Source: Euperipatoides rowelli
Taxonomy: Eukaryota > Onychophora > Udeonychophora > Euonychophora > Peripatopsidae
Length of the DNA: 10,464 nt
NCBI GenBank assembly: GCA_003024985.2
Contig: PXIH01S0037647.1
Strand: one strand, 5' to 3'
Both the position numbers and the translations under genes were made by a program. A model generated the notes under the pieces. That model did not search any database. It saw nothing but the letters and a program-made list of their open reading frames with translations, and was not told where the DNA came from. Numbering within the stretch: position 1 is the stretch's first letter; every line of letters begins with the position of its first letter. Positions 1 through 7,422 of the stretch are shown here, piece by piece.

Positions 1-246
1 CTTAGTAGCCCTTCTCTGTACTTTCTCCAATAAATCTATATCTTTCCTATAATATGGAGACCACAATTGAACACAATACTCCAATTGGGTATAAGTAGTT
101 GTTATGCAGTTATTTTTAGAGTTGTACAAGCTTTCTTTAGTATTGGCTGTCTTCAGAAGTAAAGTTTCATGCTTAGCATAGTAGCCTATATGGCGGAACA
201 CAACACCCTTTCTTTCCACCATGCCTTTATTTTTAGAACCACCTTT
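1..246 (-). mobile_element. Non-LTR retrotransposon (CR1/Jockey-like LINE) reverse-transcriptase fragment
   Basis: Read on the minus strand, positions 95 to 1 encode a stretch containing LEYCVQLWSPYY, then RKDIDLLEKVQRRATK. This is the hallmark of the C-terminal (thumb-side) part of reverse transcriptases of CR1/Jockey-type LINEs, where the family pattern is roughly LEYC-QxWSP-xx-KDI-xLLExVQRRATK. The frame stays open from about 246 to the window edge, with an in-frame ATG at 222-220, but the part upstream of LEYC (about 96-246) matches the family poorly and may be degraded or inserted sequence. The element continues off the left edge, so its end, 3' UTR and tail cannot be seen. It lies antisense to RNF10. 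The family call is confident; the clade and the right-hand boundary are not. Confidence 0.75.
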
Positions 247-1001
247 TTTTTAATAATTTAAAAAAAAAAACACATTTTATTTACTTAATGAATAAAATTA
301 CGGTAAATTTATTTACTTCAAAATAGTTTTAGGCATATAGTCTAATGTGTCCTATATTTTAAACATTAATAGTTTTTTAAAAAATTACTTACATTTAAAA
401 TATGTAGGCCTATGTATGAGTAAAGTGCTATGTTGGTTTGAACTTTGTATCACGGTATTTATTTACGTGTATTAAAAGGTCACTTTATGAAAATTAAAAA
501 AGTAAAACATATTTTTTCTCCATAAATAAGCTTAGTTTGCTCACCAAAGAAAAGTATAAGATCACTAAATTCTGAAAATTCTAATTTAATAAATAATTTG
601 AATTTTGGAACTAGTATTAAAGAGCCTTACTTTGGAATAAGTATGAGTGTTTGAAACTTATGCTTCAAGTACAAATGTTGAATGTTGTTATTTTAATAAC
701 ATTCAAGAATAGAATACAGTATGTATGATAATGGTTTAATAGCTTAATGGAATTATTTTCTTACATTGATTTAAACAAGGAATATTCTTATTGACTGACT
801 ATTTTTTATTCTGTTCGATTTACTCTAAATTTTATATATTTAGTAGTTCTTTAAAAAAAAAATCACTAAAAATTAGCATAATAAAATGCAATAATTATTG
901 AAAAGAGTTTAGCAGCAGGAGCTATCTCAATTAAAATCCTTTGATGTTTATCTTTAGATATATCATCCCTTCCCCTTTGATTTGCTCTTTCCAGAATTAC
1001 T

Positions 1002-1013
1002 CCCCCCCCCCCC
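1002..1013. repeat. Poly-C run (12 bases)
   Basis: An uninterrupted run of 12 C in otherwise AT-rich DNA. It is a simple mononucleotide repeat, prone to length errors in sequencing and to slippage in the genome. Confidence 0.9.
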
Positions 1014-1114
1014 ATAGGTTGTATTTATAATTTAAAATATTTTAATAAAAATGACCCATTTCAAAATAATTTCTTAATACATTTTAATAAATCATTGAAC
1101 GATAACAAATTAAT

Positions 1115-1144
1115 TCTCCCTCCTCCCCCTTCCCCCACCCCACC
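1115..1144. repeat. C/T-rich (homopyrimidine-like) tract
   Basis: About 30 bases almost entirely of C and T, with one or two A interruptions, in blocks such as CTCCCTCCTCCCCC. It is low-complexity and not positioned as a splice-acceptor tract for any recognised exon. Confidence 0.7.
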
Positions 1145-1212
1145 AGAAAAAAAAATCATTTTATTTTTTTATTAGAGCCGTTTAATTTGACACTATAAAA
1201 AATGGAGGGATA

Positions 1213-1224
1213 GGGGGGGGGGGG
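1213..1224. repeat. Poly-G run (12 bases)
   Basis: Twelve consecutive G, preceded by GGAGGGATA. A G-run of this size beside shorter G-blocks could adopt a G-quadruplex on the + strand, but no function is visible. Confidence 0.9.
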
Positions 1225-1458
1225 ATATACCCTAGACCAGATGCTTAGCCCTTTTGGGGAAACTTTTGTGTGCTTTTTTTCCAGCCAAGTAAAGTCAATA
1301 TTACATTGAACGCTAAGTAGTCAATACTACATTGAACAGTATAAAGTTGGCATAAAAAATCAATTAAATTTTACAATTGATAAAAGTTTAAAATTTTAAA
1401 TTTATCTCATTCCACCACCTTACCTGTAGAATAACCTCATTTATATCAATCTTTTTTT

Positions 1459-1468
1459 GTGTGTGTGT
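1459..1468. repeat. Short GT microsatellite
   Basis: Five GT units directly after a T run, about 40 bases before the acceptor of the first visible RNF10 exon. It sits in the intron end upstream of the acceptor tract. Confidence 0.7.
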
Positions 1469-1506
1469 ATGTTAAAATAGGCTTATGCATTTCATTAATT
1501 TTTCAG

Positions 1507-1670
1507 ATGGCAGTCAAATCACAAGGTTCCCCCGGAATTCTAAACGACGTGAGCCTTCAGTTACATATTATAGATCAGAAAACAGCAAAAAGCCTAATCC
1601 CCAGAAGACAAAGGCATTGGATAAGCGGCCCAGANTTAGGGGATATTATAATGAAAGATCTCGGAATGAG
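1507..1670 (+). CDS. RNF10: RNF10 exon, N-terminal basic region
   Basis: The exon starts after the acceptor ATTTTTCAG and ends at GAG before the donor GTAAGA. It begins with the last two bases of a split codon (phase 1) and ends in phase 0, giving 54 full codons. The peptide includes SKRREPS, close to the KRKREPS motif of vertebrate RNF10, and is rich in K, R, S and N, as expected for the disordered N-terminal region. It ends ...RSRNE, which continues as [10 protein letters not shown] in the next exon (vertebrate counterpart: RRDEVAEAQRAEF). The ambiguous base at 1635 leaves one residue undefined (NTT: F, L, I or V). This is the least conserved of the four exons, but its splice sites and phase fit. 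The preceding exon is not visible. Confidence 0.88.
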
Positions 1671-4600
1671 GTAAGATGATAGCAATATTTGTTGGCACCT
1701 ATAATGAGCACGTCAGAAATTGTACTTGCTAGATGCATATTTGCATAATACTATCGATTTTTAAACTTGGTTTCATATTGCCATTTAATAATTCAAATTT
1801 AAACCTAACGGCATACAGATTAACATCAGCATTTCTTGATTATTAATTTTAATTCTTTTAATTTAGTAGTGTATAATTAGACTCCTACATAAGTTTTAAA
1901 AAGTACTACGTCCAAAACATTTTGTCAGTTGCATAACTATTATTTTTTATTTTCAATTTATACACAAGTAGCATAGGCATCAAAGTCAACTTTCTGATAG
2001 CCTATAGTATATGGCAAAAAAAAAAATTATTTCATAATGTGCACATTTATAGCAATTCGTTGAACTATTCTGGTGATGTCCCATTCAATAGGCCACCTAT
2101 TGTTTAGGGAATTTTTTGTGCCCACACTTTTCACAAATTAACTTTATGCTCAAAACTTTTTTTTTTTTTTTAATTTTATGTTTTAATTATTTTTCTTTAT
2201 CTGTGTGGAAATTAACTTGATGCTCAAAAGATTAAACTGTCTTTTTATAAAATCATTTTTGTTATAACCATGTGTGTGCAGTCTTCTCCCACCCAACTGA
2301 TCATTAGCATATTAAAACTAGGCAAGTTAATAATATACTGTATTGATAAATATTTAGACTAGAAAAATAGTTCGCTCCAATTTAAATTAGTTTTTTTGAG
2401 TGTATAAGGTATGTTGTGTAGAAAACTTAAATAGCTATTGATTATAAAATTTAATACTGTAACTTGGTTTTATATTGGTTGCAATTTTAATTTTTTTTTA
2501 AGGTAGCGGAGGAGTATCTCAGAGCTGAATATGGTTCAGCTCTGATGCAGGGTTCAAAGAAGATAAATTTAAATCATTTATTGAATTTTACATACACTCC
2601 AAGAGTTTCTGGTGGTAACAGTGTTTCAAGAGGATGGTCATCGTCTTCATGGAAAACAAGAAACAATTGGGTGCACCATAAAAACCCTTTCAATAAAGAA
2701 CAGTTTTTGCAAGCAAAGTAATTGAATAAATACAGCTCTTTTTTTTTTTAAATTAAAAATTATAAACTTTTAAATTTATGATGATAATCATTAAAACATT
2801 TTTTTTTATGTTATATAATCATAGCTGCCAATTTGTTGTACGAGATTCTGGAGATTATGCTGTCCATGCAGTGGATCCTGATATGTTGGTGGATTGGGAA
2901 TTAATTGAGCAAGTTGTAAGTATAAAATATACATTTTTTTTAGCGAATTGTGAGCTTATTCTCTCTTCGGTTTCCATTCTAGACTATTCCATTTTCGAAA
3001 GAGGGGAGAAGCATTATTTCAACCTTATTAAATAAATCCAATATTTTTTTTTTTTTTTGTGATTTTAATAAAGAAATAAGATGTTTTTTTTTTTTTTTCT
3101 TTATTATAAATTTAAATTTTAGGGAGGAGGGCCATAATTTGTGAAAGTTATGCTTGCTTATCTCACTTGTTTTTTCAGTTTTTAAAAACATTTTTAAAAA
3201 TTAATTTTAAGTTTTTATGCTTTGCATCTACATTTAATATTACATGGCTTTCATCATATCACTTTTTACCCTAAAAGTCCCTATTTTATAACTTGGTCCA
3301 TAGAAGTCCCTTTTTTTAAATAATGGAACCTAAAAATCCTTTTTTTTTTCTCTGAAGGAAATTTAGTGTTTTAAAAAAAAATAATATACTGTATATACAG
3401 TACATATTCCAAATTTTTGTAATTGTAAGTATCGTAAATTTACACTTCAACCATATGCATTTTGGCCTTTATGGATGAATTGTGCCCCAGTTTTCTTTTA
3501 AATATTAATAAATAGTAATGTCACATACTCCGAAAATTTATTTTTGTGAAATTGGTAAACTAAATGCTTAATCATTTTAACTGTGTAGCCTATAAAATTT
3601 TACAATTTATCATATTTCTTAGCAATTAAAATATAGTAGAAATTAAAAAGTATAAAAAAAATATTGTTATAGATTGGCAAAGGTTTTGAATTTGGATAAT
3701 ATTTTTATTCTGTCAGCATATTTAAACTAGCAATATACAAAAATAACCTCTTAAACAGAGCCTAAAAGAACAACAAACTAATAAGTATTAATACAAGCTG
3801 CAGGACAATTGAAACAAAGTACTCATCTCTGATTGTCTTGAAAAATTTTCACTGCCAAATCAAACATTTGCCATTGAAAATGTGAATTTTAATAGTAAGC
3901 CCCATTTTCAGCGCTGATTTTAAATGGGTTTTTGTTTAACTTTGAAAAGTTTCTCGAATAATGGATCTTAAGCAAAAATCTATAAAGGATTAGTGCTGAT
4001 ATGAAATTGTAAATAAATTCATCTATTAAATATCCTTGGGCAAATTGAGTATCAAAAGACAAAATGGCATCTTAAAATGTGTAATTTGTACTGTATATGT
4101 ACTGTACATTATATCAACAATACACTATTACAAATGCTAATTGGGATAAAGGCATTCCAAAGTTGTTCTTATAGAAATTTGTTCGACTGTAAGCACAAGT
4201 ACTAATTCAGATTATTCAGTCCTGCAATTTTTTTTTTGGGGGAGGGGCTCGTAATAGTGGATGCCTTGGGATGGACTAGATTCCTCAACCTTAAAATCGT
4301 AACATCGATTTTTTATTTATTGTATCTTCAGCGTGAGATCTGGAGGAACAGAGTTAAGATGAACAAGTAAATAGAAATGACAGATATTTCCATAAAGGTG
4401 AAAAGAGAATATGATTAAAAATAAAAACACAAATTTTAATGAGAAGCTGGAAAAAGTTCATCTTGTCAAGTGTCAACAGAAAAAAAATGGAAGGACCCAA
4501 TTTAATTAAAGTTAAAATAAATGAGTTGATAAGTTTACAAGTCTCGAATAACAAAAGTATAAGCAAATACAATATTTGCCAAATCAAAAAATATAATGAC

Positions 4601-5432
4601 AGCGGACAGGATATGGATATAAAACACTTGAATCATCAATTTAACCCAAATTAAAACATCTAAATCTCAAAGGTATAATTTTATTCGTAGTGCAGCTAAA
4701 TGTGCTGGTGAAAAATCTTGAGAGAAAAATACTGTATTACGGTATATTGTTTAATGATAGATTTCTGGAGCTGATTGATATGTATCCACCTATTACCTAT
4801 AAGTTACAGGTATGTGCAAGTGCGACTTGTTATTCAATGGCGAATTGATAAGAATCCCATTACTATTTAAAATCTGGAGTGATTGGCATCAGTGATTAAT
4901 TTTGTCGTATAGTTTGATGCGACACGACGTAAGCATGAATCCAGAATTGATAAAATTTTGTTATCCAGCTTTCTAAATAAATATGGAATTTGAATTCAAA
5001 TGGGAAGAATTTTTGTTTTATTTATTTTCTACTACCGTAAGGTAATTTATTTAAACATCTGGAAGTATGTCCCTATCTTGTACCCCCCCCCCCACCCCTC
5101 CTATACCCTACGGCTATTATTTGTGGATATTAAAAGAAGACACCTCTGCTAATATTTAAATCTAAATGCCCATTGGGTTAAAAGTAAAAATAAAATTGTT
5201 AAAATAATTAATACTGAAAAATAATTTATATTTATTTATTTTTTTAGCGCATCTTTAGCCATGAAATACCATCTTGCCCTATATGTTTGTATCCTCCAAC
5301 AGCTGCAAAGATAACCCGATGTGGTCATATCTTTTGCTGGACTTGCATCCTTCATTATTTGGCACTGACTGATAAAACTTGGAGAAAATGCCCAATCTGT
5401 TATGAAGCTATTCACAAGAATGATTTAAAGAG
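1507..5432 (+). CDS. RNF10: RNF10 orthologue, RING-type E3 ubiquitin ligase; internal part, exons joined 1507-1670, 2503-2717, 2825-2915, 5248-5432
   Basis: The four exons join in frame to about 217 codons aligning end to end with the N-terminal third of vertebrate RNF10, from the basic KREPS region through the RING finger. Landmarks are [33 protein letters not shown] and [22 protein letters not shown]. In mammals RNF10 is an E3 ligase that mono-ubiquitinates the 40S proteins uS3 and uS5 on stalled initiating ribosomes, opposed by USP10; yeast Mag2 is its counterpart. A role as a synapse-to-nucleus messenger is also reported for mammals. Those functions come from family knowledge and are not shown by this sequence. 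Every junction has GT and AG ends and consistent phase. The start codon and everything after the RING are missing from the window, so this is a partial gene rather than a pseudogene: no stop or frameshift is seen, and residues known to be conserved are intact. Confidence 0.95.
1671..2502 (+). other. RNF10 intron, 832 bp
   Basis: U2-type intron with donor GTAAGA and acceptor TTTTTTTTTAAG. The acceptor tract is almost pure T, and the final AAG is less favourable than CAG/TAG. Inside are a 9-base A run near 2017, a CAATAGG/CCTATTG inverted repeat (2086-2102) and the direct-repeat-flanked poly-T insert at 2136-2229. No coding sequence is seen. Confidence 0.85.
2136..2229 (-). mobile_element. Possible tiny retroposed insert flanked by 20-bp direct repeats
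   Basis: Two 20-base copies of AATTAACTTkATGCTCAAAA (2136-2155 and 2210-2229) differ at one position, T in the first and G in the second. They flank 54 bases that open with C then 15 T and continue AT-rich. Flanking duplications of this size around a segment starting with poly-T are what a 5'-truncated, minus-strand LINE-mobilised insert with its poly-A tail would leave. The insert is too short to identify its source. A simple local duplication is the alternative. Confidence 0.45.
2503..2717 (+). CDS. RNF10: RNF10 exon, conserved [11 protein letters not shown] region
   Basis: The exon runs from GTA GCG GAG ([11 protein letters not shown]) to the AA that precedes the donor GTAATT: 71 codons plus two bases (phase 2). 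Its signature [13 protein letters not shown] is essentially identical to vertebrate RNF10 ([13 protein letters not shown]), and its end, [11 protein letters not shown], matches HKPFNKELFLQA. Between them lies a Ser/Gly/Trp/Lys-rich linker (about codons 35-60) of weaker conservation. The next codon is assembled across the intron as AA+C (Asn), restoring QANCQFVV. Without splicing the frame stops at TAA 2719-2721, which supports the donor at 2718. Confidence 0.95.
2718..2824 (+). other. RNF10 short intron, 107 bp, phase 2
   Basis: Donor GTAATT and acceptor ATAATCATAG. It is AT-rich with T runs at both ends and much shorter than the other introns here. The acceptor region has a weak polypyrimidine tract immediately before the AG, but the reading frame of the conserved protein fixes the junction. 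Confidence 0.9.
2825..2915 (+). CDS. RNF10: RNF10 exon, CQFVV...[15 protein letters not shown] region
   Basis: One base completing the split Asn codon is followed by 30 codons and a phase-0 donor, GTT|GTAAGT, which is a consensus 5' splice site. The peptide [20 protein letters not shown] then [11 protein letters not shown] aligns without gaps to vertebrate NCQFVVSEDQDYTAHFADPD then TLVNWDFVEQV. This conserved block lies directly before the RING finger in all RNF10 proteins I know. No catalytic residues are assigned to it. Confidence 0.96.
2934..3090. repeat. Dispersed repeat, copy 1 (39-bp identical core at 2976-3014)
   Basis: Copy 1 starts with eight T then AGCGAAT (2934-2948), continues through a diverged but alignable part containing CTTATT, and enters a 39-bp core (2976-3014, starting ATTCTAGACTATTCC and ending GAGAAGCAT) identical to 6560-6598. 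After a T run it ends with TTTTAATAAAGAAAT (about 3064-3078), also shared with copy 2. Orientation is the same in both copies. I do not recognise the family. AATAAA near the end would suit the 3' part of a retroposed transcript. Confidence 0.8.
3387..3402. repeat. Perfect 16-bp palindrome TACTGTATATACAGTA
   Basis: The sequence equals its own reverse complement. It combines the TACTGTA and TACAGTA motifs that recur in this window; related paired copies lie at 4089-4106, 9505-9520 and 10400-10415. Confidence 0.8.
4228..4247. repeat. T10-G5-A-G4 low-complexity tract
   Basis: A T run passing directly into a G-rich run in the intron before the RING exon. It is simple sequence with no function visible. 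Confidence 0.7.
5083..5098. repeat. Poly-C tract (C11-A-C4)
   Basis: Eleven C, an A, then four C, about 150 bases before the RING exon acceptor. It is followed by TATACCCTA (5102-5110), a nonamer that also follows the G run at 1213 (1226-1234). Confidence 0.8.
5248..5432 (+). CDS. RNF10: RNF10 exon encoding the C3HC4 RING finger
   Basis: The exon opens at CGC ATC TTT (RIFSHEIPS) after the acceptor TTTTTTTAG and closes with AG before the donor GTTAGT: 61 codons plus two bases. It carries a complete RING with spacing C-x2-C-x11-C-x-H-x2-C-x2-C-x14-C-x2-[14 protein letters not shown] and CPIC. All eight zinc ligands are present, as are the Ile after the first Cys pair and the Trp (TWRKCPIC) usual for E2 contact in active RING ligases. 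[18 protein letters not shown] is essentially identical to vertebrate RNF10, and KNDLK matches KKDLK at the end. This is the diagnostic exon for the gene. The following exon, expected to begin (S)VVATES-like, is not found in the window. Confidence 0.98.
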
Positions 5433-5847
5433 GTTAGTTATTTTGTTGGTTAATAATGAAAGTCTTGTTCTCTTAGTGATGGAATTTAACTCTTTATTTC
5501 CAGCTTAGGAAAGTTACTACTTATACCAATCCATTACCATGTTAATTTCAGTTAACCTCCTAAGTAATTTAAATAATAATAATAAAAAATACTTGTTATA
5601 ATATTGAATATTAGATTAATTTCAATATGAAATTCCTCTCCCTCAAAAAAAAGATAAGCACAATTTAAATTCCTAGTAAAATTTAAAAAAAAAATAGCTA
5701 TTTATTTATTTTTTTAGCTACTCTAAAAATGGAATTAATTCTAAATATAAGATTTCAATATTGCCTAAATTATTTGGCATGTAAAACAATTGTGACTTAG
5801 TGACAACTATAAGCAAAGAAGTAAATTGATCGTGTGATTAGTACAAA

Positions 5848-5937
5848 TTTAGCGGTGGTTTTGTGGTCTGAAACCAATAAAATTAATTGAGGACCATTAA
5901 TAACTGCTTAGAAGAAATCTGGTGGACCACCTCTAAA
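5848..5937. repeat. Inverted repeat with 12-bp arms, 90 bp overall
   Basis: TTTAGCGGTGGT at 5848-5859 faces ACCACCTCTAAA at 5926-5937; the arms match at 11 of 12 positions. Inside the loop, GTGGTCT (about 5863-5869) can pair alternatively with GGACCAC (5924-5930). The arrangement resembles a miniature inverted-repeat transposon or a foldback remnant. No clear target-site duplication is visible. Confidence 0.55.
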
Positions 5938-6110
5938 TGGTTTAATTATACTCAAATTCTACAAGTATTTTAAAATATTCAATTTGTATGCAATAATCTT
6001 CATATATAATTTGTATTTTAAAACATCAAATTTGAATTTTTGAACCTATTACAAAAGTTAATGAAATTAGATTAACAATTCACTGTATGTTATTTAGACC
6101 CATTCTTCAT

Positions 6111-6189
6111 AGGCTTGGGCGACTATTGAAATTGGACTTCTCAATAATCAAGAGGTATTAATCAATTAGTATCAACTAATTGATTATTG
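6111..6189. mobile_element. Possible DNA-transposon (hAT-like) end with nested hairpins
   Basis: ATAGGCTTGGGCGACTATTGAA at the left edge resembles the TAGGGCTGGGCGAT-type starts of abundant hAT-like elements in animal genomes, as I remember them. It leads into inverted repeats: TAATCAATTAGT (6159-6170) and ACTAATTGATTA (6175-6186) pair perfectly around a 4-base loop, and CAATAATCAA (6142-6151) pairs perfectly with TTGATTATTG (6180-6189). The two pairings compete for the same right arm. No opposite terminus was found, so this may be a solo fragment. The inverted repeats are certain; the family is tentative. Confidence 0.45.
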
Positions 6190-6503
6190 TTAGTGTGTGT
6201 GTGAAAGGGTGGGAGGCAGTTAAAAATATTTGCCAATGGATGTTGCCTTTTAATTTTAAATTTAAATTTCATCTTTATTGTCTAAGAATTCAAGAATTCT
6301 TGTACATATCGAAAACAACCATGTGTGAGTAAAGGCTTAGACGTGCTGCTGGCAGAATTAGAAAAGGTGGAGGATAATTTTTGGATTTTGACATTGGGAA
6401 AGAATAATGACTAGAACTTTATACCACTACATCTATATTGGTGTATGACTGGTCAGTGATGTTGCATGCACACAAGATTACAAATAACTATTCCATTGTT
6501 TAA

Positions 6504-6791
6504 TTTTTTTTAGCGAATGATCTTATTGTCTCCTTGGTTTTGTACCACTTTTTTATTTTATTCTAGACTATTCCATTTTCGAAAGAGGGGAGAAGCATCA
6601 TGTCATTTGAATAAAGAATTTAAAAACATTCGAGTTTTTAAAACCAAATTTATATTAATAATGAGTTAAATTTTATAAAGAATTAAATATACAAAATTCA
6701 TATTAATAAAGAATTAAAGAATTCAAAAGGTTTTTAGTGAACTATGACCCATTTTTTTTGTGCTTTTAATAAAGAAATCAAAATGTTTTTT
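6504..6791. repeat. Dispersed repeat, copy 2 (39-bp identical core at 6560-6598)
   Basis: This copy repeats 2934-3090 in the same orientation: eight T plus AGCGAAT (6504-6518), the 39-bp core (6560-6598), and the end TTTTAATAAAGAAAT (about 6765-6779). Between core and end it is about 120 bases longer than copy 1. The extra part is made of AT-rich degenerate units containing ATTAATAA and AAGAATTAAA. Confidence 0.8.
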
Positions 6792-6840
6792 CCTTATACA
6801 GTATGTTAAAAAAATTTTGGTGATCATAATATACAATAAC

Positions 6841-7160
6841 TCGCGTTGCCTCCCGATGAAATTCGGTGAAAAATAAAATAGGTGTCACACACAACGAGTG
6901 TTACCTCGCTGTGGTTTTTAAACTTTGGCAATGTTGTATAAAAAAAGTGGGCGTGGTTTCACCACGAGTTGACACAATAATTTTTAAAGCAAGCTCTATA
7001 TTTATTTCCTCAGAAAACCTCTGCAGGTCAACGTGAAATCACTGCTTTCGAGTGTGATGCAGCACATTGCAACCTATGTTCTTTAAAGTCGTGAGACAAC
7101 GCAGGTTATCATATCGCACTGTGTGTCTTGAGCTTCAACATTTTGAAACTCTTCTCATAT
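6841..7160. other. CpG-rich, less AT-biased patch within the long intron
   Basis: By hand I count about 13 CpG between 6841 and 7130, in contexts such as CTCGCGTT, AACGAGTG, CCTCGCTG, GGGCGTGG and ACAACGCAGG, whereas surrounding kilobases have few. It includes a small CGTGG/CCACG hairpin (6952-6966). No open reading frame of note crosses it. It could be a more recent insertion, a protected regulatory element or a decayed mobile element; I do not recognise the sequence. Confidence 0.5.
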
Positions 7161-7247
7161 TTGTTTAATATTTCATCGAAACCTAATGTTTTTAATGATT
7201 AGAGCACTGTTAACTTATCACTGAACATTTTAATTGCATAATTTCAG

Positions 7248-7422
7248 GGCTGGACACTACATGGTAATATTGGCAAATGCCATCATATCTTTGGAAAATG
7301 CCACCCAAGTTGCCCAAGCTGTTGCAAATATTTGCCATCCATATTTTTTTTATGGTCAAAAGTTTAAAGCATCTAATTGGCAAATGACTTTTAACTATAT
7401 TCCCTTGTTTACCCATAAATAG
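7248..7422 (+). other. Open stretch that could act as an alternative RNF10 terminal exon (unproven)
   Basis: An acceptor-like ATAATTTCAG ends at 7247. Joining base 7248 to the AG left by the RING exon gives Arg, and the frame then stays open for 57 codons to TAG 7420-7422, with AATAAA at 7424-7429. The predicted tail starts AGHYMVILANAII and has no similarity I recognise; it does not match the conserved post-RING part of RNF10. Two near-repeats, TTGGCAAATGCCA (7270-7282) and TTGGAAAATGCCA (7291-7303), lie inside it. Phase agreement has a one-in-three chance, so this is only a candidate. Confidence 0.2.

Larger units (their letters stand above)
247..1506. other. AT-rich non-coding stretch upstream of the first visible RNF10 exon
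   Basis: No coding exon is recognisable here. It is either the RNF10 intron preceding the 1507 exon or includes 5' flank; the phase-1 acceptor at 1507 requires at least one more coding exon upstream, which I cannot find. It contains a 12-base C run (1002-1013), a C/T-rich tract (about 1115-1144), a 12-base G run (1213-1224), a short GT repeat (1459-1468) and two similar phrases reading ACGGTA then TTTATTTAC (near 300 and 452). There is no clear promoter. Confidence 0.6.
2916..5247 (+). other. RNF10 intron, 2332 bp, phase 0
   Basis: Donor GTAAGT and acceptor TTTATTTTTTTAG. Contents: the first copy of a dispersed repeat (2934-3090); several T runs of 8 to 16; the perfect 16-bp palindrome TACTGTATATACAGTA at 3387-3402; paired TACTGTA at 4089 and 4100; a T10-G5-A-G4 tract (4228-4247); an A/G-rich patch with no recognisable homology (about 4332-4670); and a poly-C tract (5083-5098). 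No conserved coding exon is recognised inside. Confidence 0.85.
5433..6503 (+). other. Start of the long RNF10 intron after the RING exon
   Basis: Begins with the donor GTTAGT. AT-rich non-coding sequence with two notable inverted repeats (5848-5937 and 6142-6189). A 42-codon open stretch without a start codon (6286-6411) reads ...LDVLLAELEKVEDNFW... and has no recognised relative. No RNF10 exon is seen. Confidence 0.75.

Noticed and set aside
2778-3035. An open frame running through the exon at 2825-2915 into the intron.
   Set aside because: Only the exon part matches RNF10. The rest reads through the GTAAGT donor into the dispersed repeat and is not a separate gene.
4332-4370. An acceptor-like TCTTCAG followed by an in-phase read [13 protein letters not shown] and a stop, as a possible alternative terminal exon.
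   Set aside because: It gives only about a dozen residues, is not conserved in any RNF10 I know, and AG after a T-rich stretch is common here.
4354-4654. Overlapping open frames on both strands (71 codons on +, 77 on -).
   Set aside because: Both are low-complexity translations of A-rich/T-rich DNA, without motifs, initiation context or similarity.
1226-5110. The nonamer TATACCCTA next to both the poly-G run (1226-1234) and the poly-C tract (5102-5110), suggesting a shared element.
   Set aside because: The flanking homopolymers are in opposite orientation relative to the nonamer and no longer match was found, so it is probably coincidence.
6286-6411. A 42-codon open stretch reading ...LDVLLAELEKVEDNFW..., which looks coding-like.
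   Set aside because: It has no start codon, no convincing splice sites in a phase matching RNF10, and no family I recognise. It is short enough to be chance.
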